Assembly (NCBI RefSeq): GCF_002813375.1
Contig: NZ_PHUJ01000003.1
Coordinates: 4,092,001 to 4,156,000, forward strand
Direction: 5' to 3'
DNA length: 64,000 nt
Source of the DNA: Pseudonocardia alni
GTDB taxonomy: Bacteria; Actinomycetota; Actinomycetes; Mycobacteriales; Pseudonocardiaceae
The position numbers and the translations under genes are program-made. The notes beneath the pieces were generated by a model. That model had not been told where the DNA came from, did no database searches, and saw only the letters and a program-made list of their open reading frames with translations. Shown in pieces: positions 27,763 through 35,848 of this stretch (the stretch's first letter is position 1; each line of letters starts with the position of its first letter).

Positions 27763-29010
27763 ATGCTCCGGTACGCGTCGCTCGGCGCCGAACGGCCCGG
27801 CCCGTACGCCAAGTCGGTCCCGCCGCTGCCCGGTACGGTCGACGAGTGGCTCGCCGGCGGGCCGCGGCTGTCGGACCTGGCCACACCCGTCCTCACCCTC
27901 GACCGGGCGGCCCTGCACGCCAACGCCGAGCGGATGGCCGGCTGGTGTGCCGCACACGGCGTCGACCTCGCCCCGCACGGCAAGACGACGATGGCCCCCG
28001 CGCTGTGGGACCTGCAGCTGCGCCACGGCGCCTGGGGGATCACCGTCGCGACGCCGTGGCAGGCGCGGATCGCGATCGACGCCGGCGTGCGACGGGTGCT
28101 GCTGGCGAACGCGCTCGTCGACCCGGCAGGCGTGCGGGCCGTCGCCGCCGCGCGTGACGCCGACCCGGACCTGGAGGTGCTGAGCTGGGTCGACTCGGTC
28201 GACGCCGTCACCGCGATGACCACCGCCGCGGGGTCCCCGGCACGGCCGCTCGCCGTCGTCGTCGAGCTGGGGGCGCCCGGCGGCCGGACCGGCGCGCGCA
28301 CCCTGGCCGAGGCCGAGCGGGTGGCGTCGGCCGTCGTGGCCAGCCCGGTGCTGGCGCTGGCCGGGGTCGGCGGCTACGAGGGGGCCCTCGCGCACGACCC
28401 GTCGGAGGCGTCACTGGCGACCGTCCGCGCCTATCTCGACGACCTCGCCGAGCTGCACCGCCGGCTCGCCCCGTCCTACGGGACCGACGAGGTCGTGGTC
28501 ACCGCGGGCGGCAGCGCCTACTTCGACCAGGTCGTCGCCGCGCTGGCCGGGCTCGCCGACACGCGCACCCGCGTCGTGCTGCGCTCGGGCGCCTACCTCG
28601 TCCACGACGACGGCTTCTACCGCGGCATCTCCCCGCTGGCCCGCGACGAGGAGCAGCGCCCGTTCCGCTCGGCCATGCACGTGACCGCCCGGGTGGTGTC
28701 GACCCCCGAGCCCGGCCTGGCGCTGCTCGACGCGGGCAAGCGCGACGTCCCGTTCGACGAGGGGCTGCCCGAGCCGCAGCGGATCGCCGACGACCTCGGG
28801 TCGCCCTCGCGGCCGCTGACCGGGACGGTCACCGCCGTCAACGACCAGCACGCGTTCCTGCGCACCGAGGAGCAGGTCCGGATCGGGCAGGTCGTCCGGC
28901 TCGGGCTCTCGCACCCGTGCACCGCGTTCGACAAGTGGCGCTGGATCCCGGTGCTGGACGGCACCGACCCCGACCCGCAGGTCGTCGAGCTCGTCCGGAC
29001 GTTCTTCTGA
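27763..29010 (+). CDS. PLP-dependent D-serine dehydratase/D-threonine aldolase-like enzyme
   Basis: Fold-III (alanine-racemase-like) PLP enzyme. The Schiff-base lysine is in LAPHGKTTMAP (about residue 73), an N-terminal TPVLTLDRAALHANAERM precedes it, and GGSAYF is in the phosphate-binding region. The C-terminal beta domain ends with GLSHPCTAFDKWRWIPVLD, where the His and Cys match the zinc pair of eukaryotic-type D-serine dehydratase (DSD1). Expected product is a keto acid plus ammonia, through an enamine that RidA could hydrolyse. At 415 residues it fits. The deacylase gene start overlaps its stop. Confidence 0.85.
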   Translation: MLRYASLGAERPGPYAKSVPPLPGTVDEWLAGGPRLSDLATPVLTLDRAALHANAERMAGWCAAHGVDLAPHGKTTMAPALWDLQLRHGAWGITVATPWQARIAIDAGVRRVLLANALVDPAGVRAVAAARDADPDLEVLSWVDSVDAVTAMTTAAGSPARPLAVVVELGAPGGRTGARTLAEAERVASAVVASPVLALAGVGGYEGALAHDPSEASLATVRAYLDDLAELHRRLAPSYGTDEVVVTAGGSAYFDQVVAALAGLADTRTRVVLRSGAYLVHDDGFYRGISPLARDEEQRPFRSAMHVTARVVSTPEPGLALLDAGKRDVPFDEGLPEPQRIADDLGSPSRPLTGTVTAVNDQHAFLRTEEQVRIGQVVRLGLSHPCTAFDKWRWIPVLDGTDPDPQVVELVRTFF

Positions 29011-30641
29011 TGGGCACGCTGCTGCGCGGCGGCACCGTCGTCGACGGGACCGGCGGGCCCCGGTACACCGCGGACGTGCTCGTCGAGGGCGACCGGATCG
29101 CCGCGGTCGGGCCGGACGCGGCCGGACGGGCCGAGCGGGTCGTCGAGGTGGACGGGATGGTCGTCGCCCCCGGGTTCGTCGACATGCACGCCCACTCCGA
29201 CCTGCGCCTGCTCACCGAGCCCGCGCACCTCGCGAAGGTCTCCCAGGGCGTGACGACCGAGGTCATCGGCCAGGACGGGCTGTCCTACGCCCCCGTCGAC
29301 GACGCCGTGCTGCCCGTGCTGCGCCGCGCGATCGCCGGCTGGAACGGCGACCCCGGCGCGGACTTCTTCACCTGGCGCACCGTCGCGGAGTACCTGGACC
29401 GGCTCGACGAGGGCATCGCCGGCAACGCCGCCTACCTCGTCCCGCACGGCACCGTCCGCGCGCTGGTCTGCGGCTGGGACGACCGCCCCGCCACCCAGGC
29501 GGAGATCGCCCGGATGGCCGACGTCGTCCGCACCGGCATGGACCAGGGCGCGGTCGGCCTCTCGGCCGGGCTCACCTACACCCCCGGCATGTACGCCGAC
29601 GGCGCCGAGCTCGCCGCGCTGTGCGCCGCGGTGGGGGAGCGGGGCGGCTTCTTCTCCCCGCACCACCGCAGCTACGGCGCGGGCGCGCTGGAGGCCTACG
29701 CCGAGATGGTCGGCGTCGCCGAGCGGTCCGGGTGCGCGCTGCACCTGGCCCACGCCACGCTCAACTTCGGCCCCAACAAGGGCCGGGCCGGGGAGCTGAT
29801 CACGCTGCTCGACGCGGCCGTCGCCCGCGGCGTCGACATCACCCTCGACACCTACCCGTACCTGCCGGGTGCGACGACGCTGTCGGCGATCCTGCCCAGC
29901 TGGTGCCAGTCCGGCGGCCTCGACGCGGCCCGCGAGCGGCTGCGCGACCCGGCCGCCCTCGCCCGGATCCGCGAGGACCTGGAGGTCCACGGCTCCGACG
30001 GCTGCCACGGCGTCGTCGCCGAGTGGGAGACGATCGAGATCAGCGGGGTCACGAACCCCGAGCTCGCCGGGACGGTCGGGCGCACGGTCGCCGACATCGC
30101 GGGCGCGACCGGAGCGGATCCGTTCGACACCTGCGTGGACATCCTGCTCCGCGACGACTTCGGGACCGGCATCCTGCAGCACGTCGGGCACGAGGAGAAC
30201 GTCCGCGCGATCATGCGCCACCCGCGGCACACCGGCGGCAGCGACGGCCTGCTCGTCGGGGCGAAGCCGCACCCGCGGGCCTGGGGGACCTTCCCCCGCT
30301 ACCTCGGCCACTACTGCCGCGAGCTCGGGCTGTTCTCCCTGGAGGAGTGCGTCCACCACCTCACCGGACGCGCCGCCGACCGGCTCCGCCTGGCCGACCG
30401 CGGTCGCGTCCGGCCGGGCCTGGCCGCCGACCTGGTCGTGTTCGACCCGGACACCGTCACCGACACCGCCACCTTCGCCGAGCCCGCCCAGCAGGCGGCC
30501 GGCATCCCGTACGTGCTGGTCAACGGAGCCTTCGCGATCGACGGCGGGGAGCGCACCGACGCGCTCGCCGGTCGCGCGCTGCGCCGCCGGGCCGACGGCC
30601 GCACCGCACCGGGCACCCACCCCACCGGAGGACGACGATGA
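29010..30641 (+). CDS. N-acyl-D-amino-acid deacylase (D-aminoacylase)
   Basis: Amidohydrolase-fold metallo-enzyme releasing D-amino acids from N-acyl forms. LLRGGTVVDGTGGPRYTADV starts the small beta domain. APGFVDMHAHSDL holds the HxH metal pair, SAGLTYTPGMYA and FFSPHHRSYG follow, and the C-terminal HLTGRAADRLRLADRGRVRPGLAADLVVFD is typical of the family. At 543 residues it is slightly longer than average, with an Arg-rich tail. The ATG overlaps the preceding stop as TGATG, and the next ATG overlaps its own stop, so the three genes are tightly coupled. Confidence 0.88.
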   Translation: MGTLLRGGTVVDGTGGPRYTADVLVEGDRIAAVGPDAAGRAERVVEVDGMVVAPGFVDMHAHSDLRLLTEPAHLAKVSQGVTTEVIGQDGLSYAPVDDAVLPVLRRAIAGWNGDPGADFFTWRTVAEYLDRLDEGIAGNAAYLVPHGTVRALVCGWDDRPATQAEIARMADVVRTGMDQGAVGLSAGLTYTPGMYADGAELAALCAAVGERGGFFSPHHRSYGAGALEAYAEMVGVAERSGCALHLAHATLNFGPNKGRAGELITLLDAAVARGVDITLDTYPYLPGATTLSAILPSWCQSGGLDAARERLRDPAALARIREDLEVHGSDGCHGVVAEWETIEISGVTNPELAGTVGRTVADIAGATGADPFDTCVDILLRDDFGTGILQHVGHEENVRAIMRHPRHTGGSDGLLVGAKPHPRAWGTFPRYLGHYCRELGLFSLEECVHHLTGRAADRLRLADRGRVRPGLAADLVVFDPDTVTDTATFAEPAQQAAGIPYVLVNGAFAIDGGERTDALAGRALRRRADGRTAPGTHPTGGRR

Positions 30642-32149
30642 CCTTCCTCGACTGGCTGCAGAACGACACGGCCGGCCTGCTCACCCTCGCCGCCGTCAGC
30701 GTCGCGCTGCTGCTGATCATGATCATGCGACTACGGCTGGAGCCGTTCATCGCGCTCATCGTCACCGGCGTGCTGGTCGCGCTCGTCGCGGGCGTGTCGG
30801 TCACCGACCTCGTCGGCACCCCGATCAAGGCGTCGGACTCGCTGTTCGAGACCGGCTTCGCCGGGATCCTCGGCCACATCGCCCCGATCATCGGGCTGGG
30901 CACCGTGCTCGGCGCGATCATGGAGCGCTCCGGTGGTGCGGACGCCCTGACCGAACGGCTGCTCCGGCTGTTCGGGCCGAAGGGCGCACCGCTCGCGATG
31001 GGTGTCACCGGGCTGGTGCTCGGCATCCCGGTGTTCTTCGACATCGGCATCTTCGTGCTCGCGCCGCTGGTCTACGTGGCCGCGCGCCGCGGCGGCCGCT
31101 CGCTGGTCCTCTATGCGATGCCGATGCTCGCCGGGCTGTCGATGACCCACGCGTTCCTGCCGCCGCACCCCGGACCGGTCACCGCGGGCGGGCTGCTCGG
31201 CGTCGGGATGGGCTGGGTGATCGCGATGGGCCTGCTCTGCGGCGTTCCCGCCTGGCTGGTCAGCGGCGTCTGGTGGGGCTCGTTCATCGGACGGCGGATC
31301 CAGGTCGGCGTGCCCGAGGACCTGCCCGGTGGGGCCGCCCCGGCCGCCGCCCCCGGCCCGGCCGGTTCCGCGCGCGACGCCGGCGACGGCAACGGCGACG
31401 GTGACCCGGGCGGCGGGACGGGTGGTGTCCGCACCGCGGAGACGGCCGGCCCGCAGACCGCGGTCGCGGTGGCCGCGCCCCCGTCGGTCGCGCTCATCTC
31501 CTCGATCATCGCGGTCCCGCTGGTGCTCATCCTCGCCGCGACCGTCGCGGGGGTGACGCTCCCCGAGGGCACGGTGTTCCGCGACGTCCTCGTGCTGCTC
31601 GGCACCCCGGCCATCGCGCTGACGCTGTCGGTGCTGCTCGCGCTGTACCTGCTCGGCATCCGGCGCGGGACGTCGATGGCCGAGCTCGGCCGGATCTCCG
31701 GCGAGTCGCTGCGCCCGGTCGGGATGATCCTGCTCGTCGTCGGGGCGGGGGCGTTCTTCGGCAAGGTCCTGCAGACCACCGGCGTCGGCGACGCACTGGC
31801 CGGCTCGATGACCGCGATCGGGCTGCCGGTGATCGCCTCGGCGTACCTGATCAGCGCGGCGCTGCGGATCGCCCAGGGTTCGGCGACCGTCGCCATCGTG
31901 ACGACGGCGGGCATCATCGGCCCGACCGTCGCCGCGGGCGGCTACAGCCAGCCGCAGCTCGCGCTGATTGTCGTCGCCGTGTCGGCCGGGTCGATCATCG
32001 CCAGCCACGTCAACGACGGCGGGTTCTGGATCGTCGCCAAGTACTTCAACATGACGGTGAAGCAGACCCTGATGACCTGGACGGTGCTGGAGACGATCCT
32101 GTCGGTCGTCGGGTTCGCCGCGGCCGCGCTGGTGTGGGCCGTCGTCTAG
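30638..32149 (+). CDS. GntP-family permease (gluconate / D-serine DsdX type)
   Basis: Inner-membrane proton symporter with about 12 hydrophobic segments and the family stretches IAPIIGLGTVLGAIMERSGG, VLGIPVFFDIGIFVLAPL, MTHAFLPPHPGPV, RIAQGSATVAIVTTAGI and SHVNDGGFWIV. GntP members transport gluconate, or D-serine in the case of DsdX; its place behind D-amino-acid genes favours the latter (inference). A central cytoplasmic loop of ~60 residues rich in Ala, Gly, Pro and Asp (about residues 225-285) is longer than usual. Its stop overlaps the convergent nitrile hydratase accessory gene by four bases. Confidence 0.87.
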   Translation: MTFLDWLQNDTAGLLTLAAVSVALLLIMIMRLRLEPFIALIVTGVLVALVAGVSVTDLVGTPIKASDSLFETGFAGILGHIAPIIGLGTVLGAIMERSGGADALTERLLRLFGPKGAPLAMGVTGLVLGIPVFFDIGIFVLAPLVYVAARRGGRSLVLYAMPMLAGLSMTHAFLPPHPGPVTAGGLLGVGMGWVIAMGLLCGVPAWLVSGVWWGSFIGRRIQVGVPEDLPGGAAPAAAPGPAGSARDAGDGNGDGDPGGGTGGVRTAETAGPQTAVAVAAPPSVALISSIIAVPLVLILAATVAGVTLPEGTVFRDVLVLLGTPAIALTLSVLLALYLLGIRRGTSMAELGRISGESLRPVGMILLVVGAGAFFGKVLQTTGVGDALAGSMTAIGLPVIASAYLISAALRIAQGSATVAIVTTAGIIGPTVAAGGYSQPQLALIVVAVSAGSIIASHVNDGGFWIVAKYFNMTVKQTLMTWTVLETILSVVGFAAAALVWAVV

Positions 32150-32451
32150 GAGCGCAGCGGGTCGGCGTCGAGCGTGACCGGCGCGCCGTGCGGGGTCGCG
32201 ACGGCGGCACGCAGCCAGGCGCCGGTCCGCTCCTCGACCGAGCCGCGGTCGGCGACGCCGAGCCCGTCGAGCAGGTGCTCCAGCGCGGCGAGCCAGGCGT
32301 CCCAGTAGTCCAGGCCGGTGTCCAGCTCGCCGCCCAGGGTCTCGGCGAACTCCTGCCGGTCCAGCGTCCCGGTGTCCTGCAGGGCCAAGGCCAGCGCGAA
32401 CGCGCTCGCCTGCCACGGCTCGTCGAAGACCGGGCCGTCAGGCGGGCTCAA
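32146..32451 (-). CDS. Nitrile hydratase accessory protein (cobalt-chaperone type)
   Basis: About 100 residues with the NHase-beta-like N-terminal segment: PVFDEPWQASAFALALALQDTG, RQEFAETLGGEL, YWDAWLAALEHLL. In cobalt-type systems such proteins deliver the metal-loaded alpha subunit by subunit exchange (known). The start is a TTG lying inside the end of the beta-subunit gene (14-bp overlap), and no better start is available before the conserved DEPW segment. It is the last gene of the unit and also overlaps the end of the convergent permease gene. Confidence 0.82.
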   Translation of the reverse strand: MSPPDGPVFDEPWQASAFALALALQDTGTLDRQEFAETLGGELDTGLDYWDAWLAALEHLLDGLGVADRGSVEERTGAWLRAAVATPHGAPVTLDADPLRS

Positions 32452-33097
32452 GGTAGGACTCCCAGGCGTCGACGGAGACGGTCGTGGTCGGGTCGGCGTC
32501 CGGGCCCCACAGCTCGGGGCCGGTGAACACCACGGTGTAGAGCGGCTCCGGGCACTCGCCGTGGCCGTGCGCGCGGGCGTCGGGCAGCACGTGGGTCCCG
32601 CGGTGGGTCTCGACGGTCCCGCAGCGACCGCGGACGTAGCGGGGGAGCCGGGTGTGCCCGCGCGGGTGCATCACCCGGGCCCGCACGCGGTCGCCGGGGG
32701 CGAACCGGGGCGGGCCGGTGTCGTCGCGCTCGGTCGGGGCGCCGGTGGCCAGCACCCGGGCGGCGGCGTCGGCGTCCAGCGCGGCCGGGGCGTCGGCGCG
32801 CGGGCGCAGGGGGCGCCCGGCGTCGAGCTCGTCGGCGCCGACCAGGCCGTGGGTGACCAGCAGCTTCTCGGTCGCCGCGAGCCAGATCTCGTAGTAGGTC
32901 AGGGTCAGGTAGACCGGCGGGGGAAGCGACTCGCGGGCGTGCCGGGACTCGTCGATCGACCAGCCGCCCGGGCGGGCCGCGGCGAGGGTCAGCGCCAGCA
33001 CCAGCGGCTCCCAGTCCGCGTGGAACCGGACGTCCTCCGGCTCGGGCTCCACCGGCCCGAAGCCCATCGCGCCGCCGAGGTCGTGCGCGCCGTTCAC
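32438..33097 (-). CDS. nthB: Nitrile hydratase beta subunit
   Basis: The typical start [16 protein letters not shown] and [14 protein letters not shown] is followed by [23 protein letters not shown]. The C-terminal SH3-like barrel has [26 protein letters not shown] and ends [13 protein letters not shown]. The length of 219 residues is normal, so beta is not split as in toyocamycin-type enzymes. The GTG start overlaps the alpha stop by four bases. It forms the alpha-beta heterodimer that hydrates nitriles to amides. Confidence 0.93.
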   Translation of the reverse strand: MNGAHDLGGAMGFGPVEPEPEDVRFHADWEPLVLALTLAAARPGGWSIDESRHARESLPPPVYLTLTYYEIWLAATEKLLVTHGLVGADELDAGRPLRPRADAPAALDADAAARVLATGAPTERDDTGPPRFAPGDRVRARVMHPRGHTRLPRYVRGRCGTVETHRGTHVLPDARAHGHGECPEPLYTVVFTGPELWGPDADPTTTVSVDAWESYLEPA

Positions 33098-33675
33098 GCC
33101 GACACCAGCCGGGTGCCGATCATGGCGTCGCGGGAGACGATCGCGGCGAGCTCGTCCGCGGACCACCCGTCCGTGCCGGCCGGACGCTGCGGGACGACCA
33201 GGTAGCGCAGCTCGGAGGTGGAGTCGTGCACCCGGATGGCGACGTCGTCGTCGAGCACGGTCCCGAAGTCGGCGAGCACGCCGCGCGGGTCCAGCACCGC
33301 CCGCGACCGGTAGGCCGGCGACTTGTACCAGACCGGGGGCAGACCCAGGACCGGCCACGGGTAGCAGGAGCACAGGGTGCAGACGACGAGGTGGTGCTCG
33401 CCCGGTGAGTTGAACACCGCGGCGAGGTGCTCGCCGCCGCGACCGCCGTAGCCGAGCTCGGCGACCGCCGCGGTCGCGTCGTCGGCGAGCCGGGCCGCGA
33501 AGTCCGGGTCGGTCCAGGACCGGGCGACGACGTGCGCGCCGTTCCGCGGGCCGACCCGGTGCTGGTAGGTCTCGACGATCTCGTCGAGTGCGGCCGGGTC
33601 GACGTAGCCCTTCTCGACCAGGATCGACTCGAGTGCCCGCACGCGGGCGTCCACCGGTCGCAGCTCACCGCTCAT
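33094..33675 (-). CDS. nthA: Nitrile hydratase alpha subunit, cobalt type
   Basis: Holds the metal site: the claw motif CTLCSC at residues 99-104, whose second and third Cys are oxidised in active enzymes. Thr in the second position marks the cobalt type; iron enzymes have Ser there (known). Upstream the family patterns [19 protein letters not shown] and [18 protein letters not shown] are present. Downstream are [21 protein letters not shown] and a C-terminal [20 protein letters not shown]. Neither a cobalt transporter nor an amidase is next door. A TAACGT box lies seven bases before the ATG. Confidence 0.95.
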   Translation of the reverse strand: MSGELRPVDARVRALESILVEKGYVDPAALDEIVETYQHRVGPRNGAHVVARSWTDPDFAARLADDATAAVAELGYGGRGGEHLAAVFNSPGEHHLVVCTLCSCYPWPVLGLPPVWYKSPAYRSRAVLDPRGVLADFGTVLDDDVAIRVHDSTSELRYLVVPQRPAGTDGWSADELAAIVSRDAMIGTRLVSA

Positions 33676-33682
33676 CGGGACG

Positions 33683-33688
33683 ACGTTA
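33683..33688 (-). promoter_or_regulatory. Putative -10 box (TAACGT) for the nitrile hydratase operon
   Basis: On the minus strand TAACGT is followed by seven bases and the ATG of the alpha subunit; there is no ribosome-binding site, consistent with a leaderless message. Confidence 0.5.
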
Positions 33689-33716
33689 GCCAGGCGGGGC
33701 CGGGGCGTCGAGAGCA

Positions 33717-33750
33717 CGACGGCCCGGCACCTCGCGGTACCGGGCCGTCG
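33717..33750 (-). terminator. Hairpin after the dioxygenase gene
   Basis: CGACGGCCCGG and its complement form the base of a stem that continues with two short inner pairs; it begins 15 bp past the dioxygenase stop and separates it from the nitrile hydratase promoter. Confidence 0.75.
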
Positions 33751-33764
33751 GGAGGGCGGTGGGC

Positions 33765-34646
33765 TCAGGCGTGCGTGAGTGCGTCCTCGAACTCCTCGGC
33801 CTTCAGCGGGGCGAGGTCGGAGACCCGCAGGAAGTCGCCCAGCGTGGTGCCGGTCGCGCCCGAGTCGACGTTGCGCGGGCCGCGTCCGGCCCGGACGTCG
33901 TCGAGGTTGATCGTGCGCAGGTCGTAGGAGAAGCGGGTGACGTCGGAGGTGTTCGGCGCCGACGCGTGCAGGTGGTTCGACGAGAACATGAACACGTCAC
34001 CGGACTGCCCGGCGATCCGGATCTCGCCGCGGGACTCGAAGTCCTCCAGCGGGAGCGGGTGCGGACGGGTGTCGGTGGTCTTCTCGCCGGCGGCCGCGGT
34101 GCGGTGCTTGGCGACCCACTCGTCGTAGTCGTACTGGTTCGAGCCGTTCTTCACCGGACGGTCGAAGTAGTCGGTGTACATGCTCATGACGTTGTCGCCG
34201 ACGACGTCGAACACCGGGGTCCAGTAGTTCACGAGCTGCTGCGGGTGGCCGTACCACATGTCGCGGTGCGCCTTGTAGTTGTAGGACACACCGGCGGTGA
34301 GGAACTGGTCGGCCGGGATCACGCGCAGCCGCGGGATGTCGAAGTAGGTGCGCTCGGGGTCGACGCCGAAGTCGACGGCGAACTGCTGGCAGAGCGCCTT
34401 GGTCCGGTCGCCGTTGGTGAACTCGCGCTTGAGCGGCTCGACGCGGCGGACGAACTCGTCGACGTCCATCTCGTACTGGGCGCGCTCCGGGTCCAGACCC
34501 TCGAAGGCCTGACCGATCAGGTCCTTGGCGTGGTCGGCGAGGGCGTTCGCGCCGCCGATCCCGCTGTAGAGGTGGAAGTCGCCCCGGAACAGGGACTCGC
34601 GGCGCGCGTCGTCGTCGATCCGGCGGTTGAGGTAGACCGTGATCAC
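33765..34646 (-). CDS. Phytanoyl-CoA dioxygenase-like Fe(II)/2-oxoglutarate oxygenase
   Basis: Cupin-fold oxygenase of 293 residues. The iron triad appears as H127-R-D129 in [10 protein letters not shown] and a distal His in [14 protein letters not shown], followed by RFSYDLR with the likely 2-oxoglutarate-binding Arg. It is a relative of phytanoyl-CoA hydroxylases that often act on small amino-acid-like or natural-product substrates, but no biosynthetic cluster is adjacent. The GTG start is supported by GGAGGAG nine bases upstream. It is transcribed toward the nitrile hydratase genes but is separated from them by a hairpin. Confidence 0.8.
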   Translation of the reverse strand: MITVYLNRRIDDDARRESLFRGDFHLYSGIGGANALADHAKDLIGQAFEGLDPERAQYEMDVDEFVRRVEPLKREFTNGDRTKALCQQFAVDFGVDPERTYFDIPRLRVIPADQFLTAGVSYNYKAHRDMWYGHPQQLVNYWTPVFDVVGDNVMSMYTDYFDRPVKNGSNQYDYDEWVAKHRTAAAGEKTTDTRPHPLPLEDFESRGEIRIAGQSGDVFMFSSNHLHASAPNTSDVTRFSYDLRTINLDDVRAGRGPRNVDSGATGTTLGDFLRVSDLAPLKAEEFEDALTHA

Positions 34647-34803
34647 CGCTTGCTCCTCCGTGCTGGCTCGGGGTCGGAAACCCGCCTGACGTCTGTCGAC
34701 GCTAGCGCACACGATCGGGTGAGCATTTACGATGCAACGTAGTAGTCGCGCTGTGCGACACCGTGTCCGGAAGATCCGTTTGGTGTGGTCCGCTCCCTCA
34801 TGG

Positions 34804-34821
34804 TTAGCTGAGCCTCACCTA
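34804..34821. promoter_or_regulatory. IdeR/DtxR-type iron box before the siderophore-interacting protein
   Basis: Read on the minus strand, TAGGTGAGGCTCAGCTAA matches the known IdeR consensus (TTAGGTTAGGCTAACCTAA) at about 15 of 18 positions. It ends right before the GGAGGAGG ribosome site of the next gene, where a bound repressor would block transcription when iron is plentiful. Confidence 0.7.
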
Positions 34822-34835
34822 TGGAGGAGGCGGCG

Positions 34836-35660
34836 ATGTCGGTCGTGACCGAGGACCGGGCGGCGGTCCGTGTGGTGAGTCTGCAGCGGCTCTCGGACGT
34901 CTTCGTCCGGGCCGAGCTCGAGGGGGAGGGGCTCGCCGGTCTCGGCCTGCCGGGCGTCCCCGACGAGGCCTGCGTCTTCCACTTCCCGCTGCCCGACGGC
35001 GGCCGCGACGACCACGGTCGCTGGTACACCCTGCGCGAGGTCAGCCCCTGCCGCACCCGGGCGTCCATCGACCTGGTCTGCCACCCCGGCGGGGTCGGCG
35101 CCGGCTGGGCCCGGCGGGCCTGCGTCGGTGACGAGATCGAGGTCTCGCACTCCAACAGCTGGTTCAAGCGCCCGGCCGGCGTCGGCTGGCAGATCCTCGT
35201 CGGCGACGCGGCCGCGCTCCCGGCGCTCGCCCGGATCGTCACCGAGACACCCGAGGGCATCGACACCGAGGTCGTCCTGGAGATCGACGAGGTCCCGGCC
35301 GACTTCCCCGCGCGGGCGCGGGTCCGCCGCGAGCCCGCGAGCGAGACCGGCAGCCGGCTGGCGGAGATCGTCGCCGGGCTGGCGCTGCCGGACGGGCCCG
35401 GCTACGTCTACGTCGGCGGTGAGGCGTCCGCGACCCGCGCCGCCCGCAAGCACCTGCGCCACGAGCGCGGCCTGCCGCCCGGCGCCTACGGCGTGCTCGG
35501 CTACTGGCGTCGTGACGCCGACACCTTCCGTCGCACCTGGCAGGCCAACCAGGAGCGCTTCGAGAAGGCCTACGCCGACGCGGCCGTCGCCGCCGGGGGC
35601 GACGACGAGCGGATGCTCGACCTCTACGAGGCGACCCTGGAGCGCGACGGGCTGCTCTGA
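34836..35660 (+). CDS. Siderophore-interacting protein, ViuB-like ferric reductase
   Basis: FAD/NAD(P)H-dependent flavoprotein releasing iron from siderophores. After a start domain [16 protein letters not shown], the FAD motif is YTLREV in a segment ending with [32 protein letters not shown] follows. The C-terminal SIP domain has [34 protein letters not shown] and [12 protein letters not shown]. At 274 residues it is typical. The ATG five bases after GGAGGAGG was chosen over one 15 bases earlier. The iron box upstream predicts IdeR control. No siderophore synthesis genes are nearby. Confidence 0.91.
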   Translation: MSVVTEDRAAVRVVSLQRLSDVFVRAELEGEGLAGLGLPGVPDEACVFHFPLPDGGRDDHGRWYTLREVSPCRTRASIDLVCHPGGVGAGWARRACVGDEIEVSHSNSWFKRPAGVGWQILVGDAAALPALARIVTETPEGIDTEVVLEIDEVPADFPARARVRREPASETGSRLAEIVAGLALPDGPGYVYVGGEASATRAARKHLRHERGLPPGAYGVLGYWRRDADTFRRTWQANQERFEKAYADAAVAAGGDDERMLDLYEATLERDGLL

Positions 35661-35739
35661 GCGGGACGTGCCGCGGGACACCGACGCCTCGGTCGGCGCC
35701 CGCGTGGGCCAGGCGTAAACTCGGAGGTCGGCACCCCGA

Positions 35740-35786
35740 CCGGGTCGGGAGCCCTACCGCGACCCGGGCAGGGGTCTGTCCTGCCC
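35740..35786 (+). other. Two adjacent hairpins between the SIP gene and mfd
   Basis: CCGGGTCG pairs with CGACCCGG across 12 bases, and GGGCAGG with CCTGCCC across seven. They may end the SIP transcript or shape the mfd leader. A TAAACT sequence at 35716-35721 is a possible -10 of mfd, which would put both hairpins in its leader. Confidence 0.4.
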
Positions 35787-35848
35787 GCGGCCGGCCCCCG
35801 TCGCCGCGCGCACCGCCAGCCCACCTCCACCGAGGAGCCAGCGCCGTC

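Noticed and set aside
32146..33675. Toyocamycin-type three-subunit nitrile hydratase
   Set aside because: The beta subunit is full length, and the third small gene resembles the accessory chaperone rather than a split beta half.
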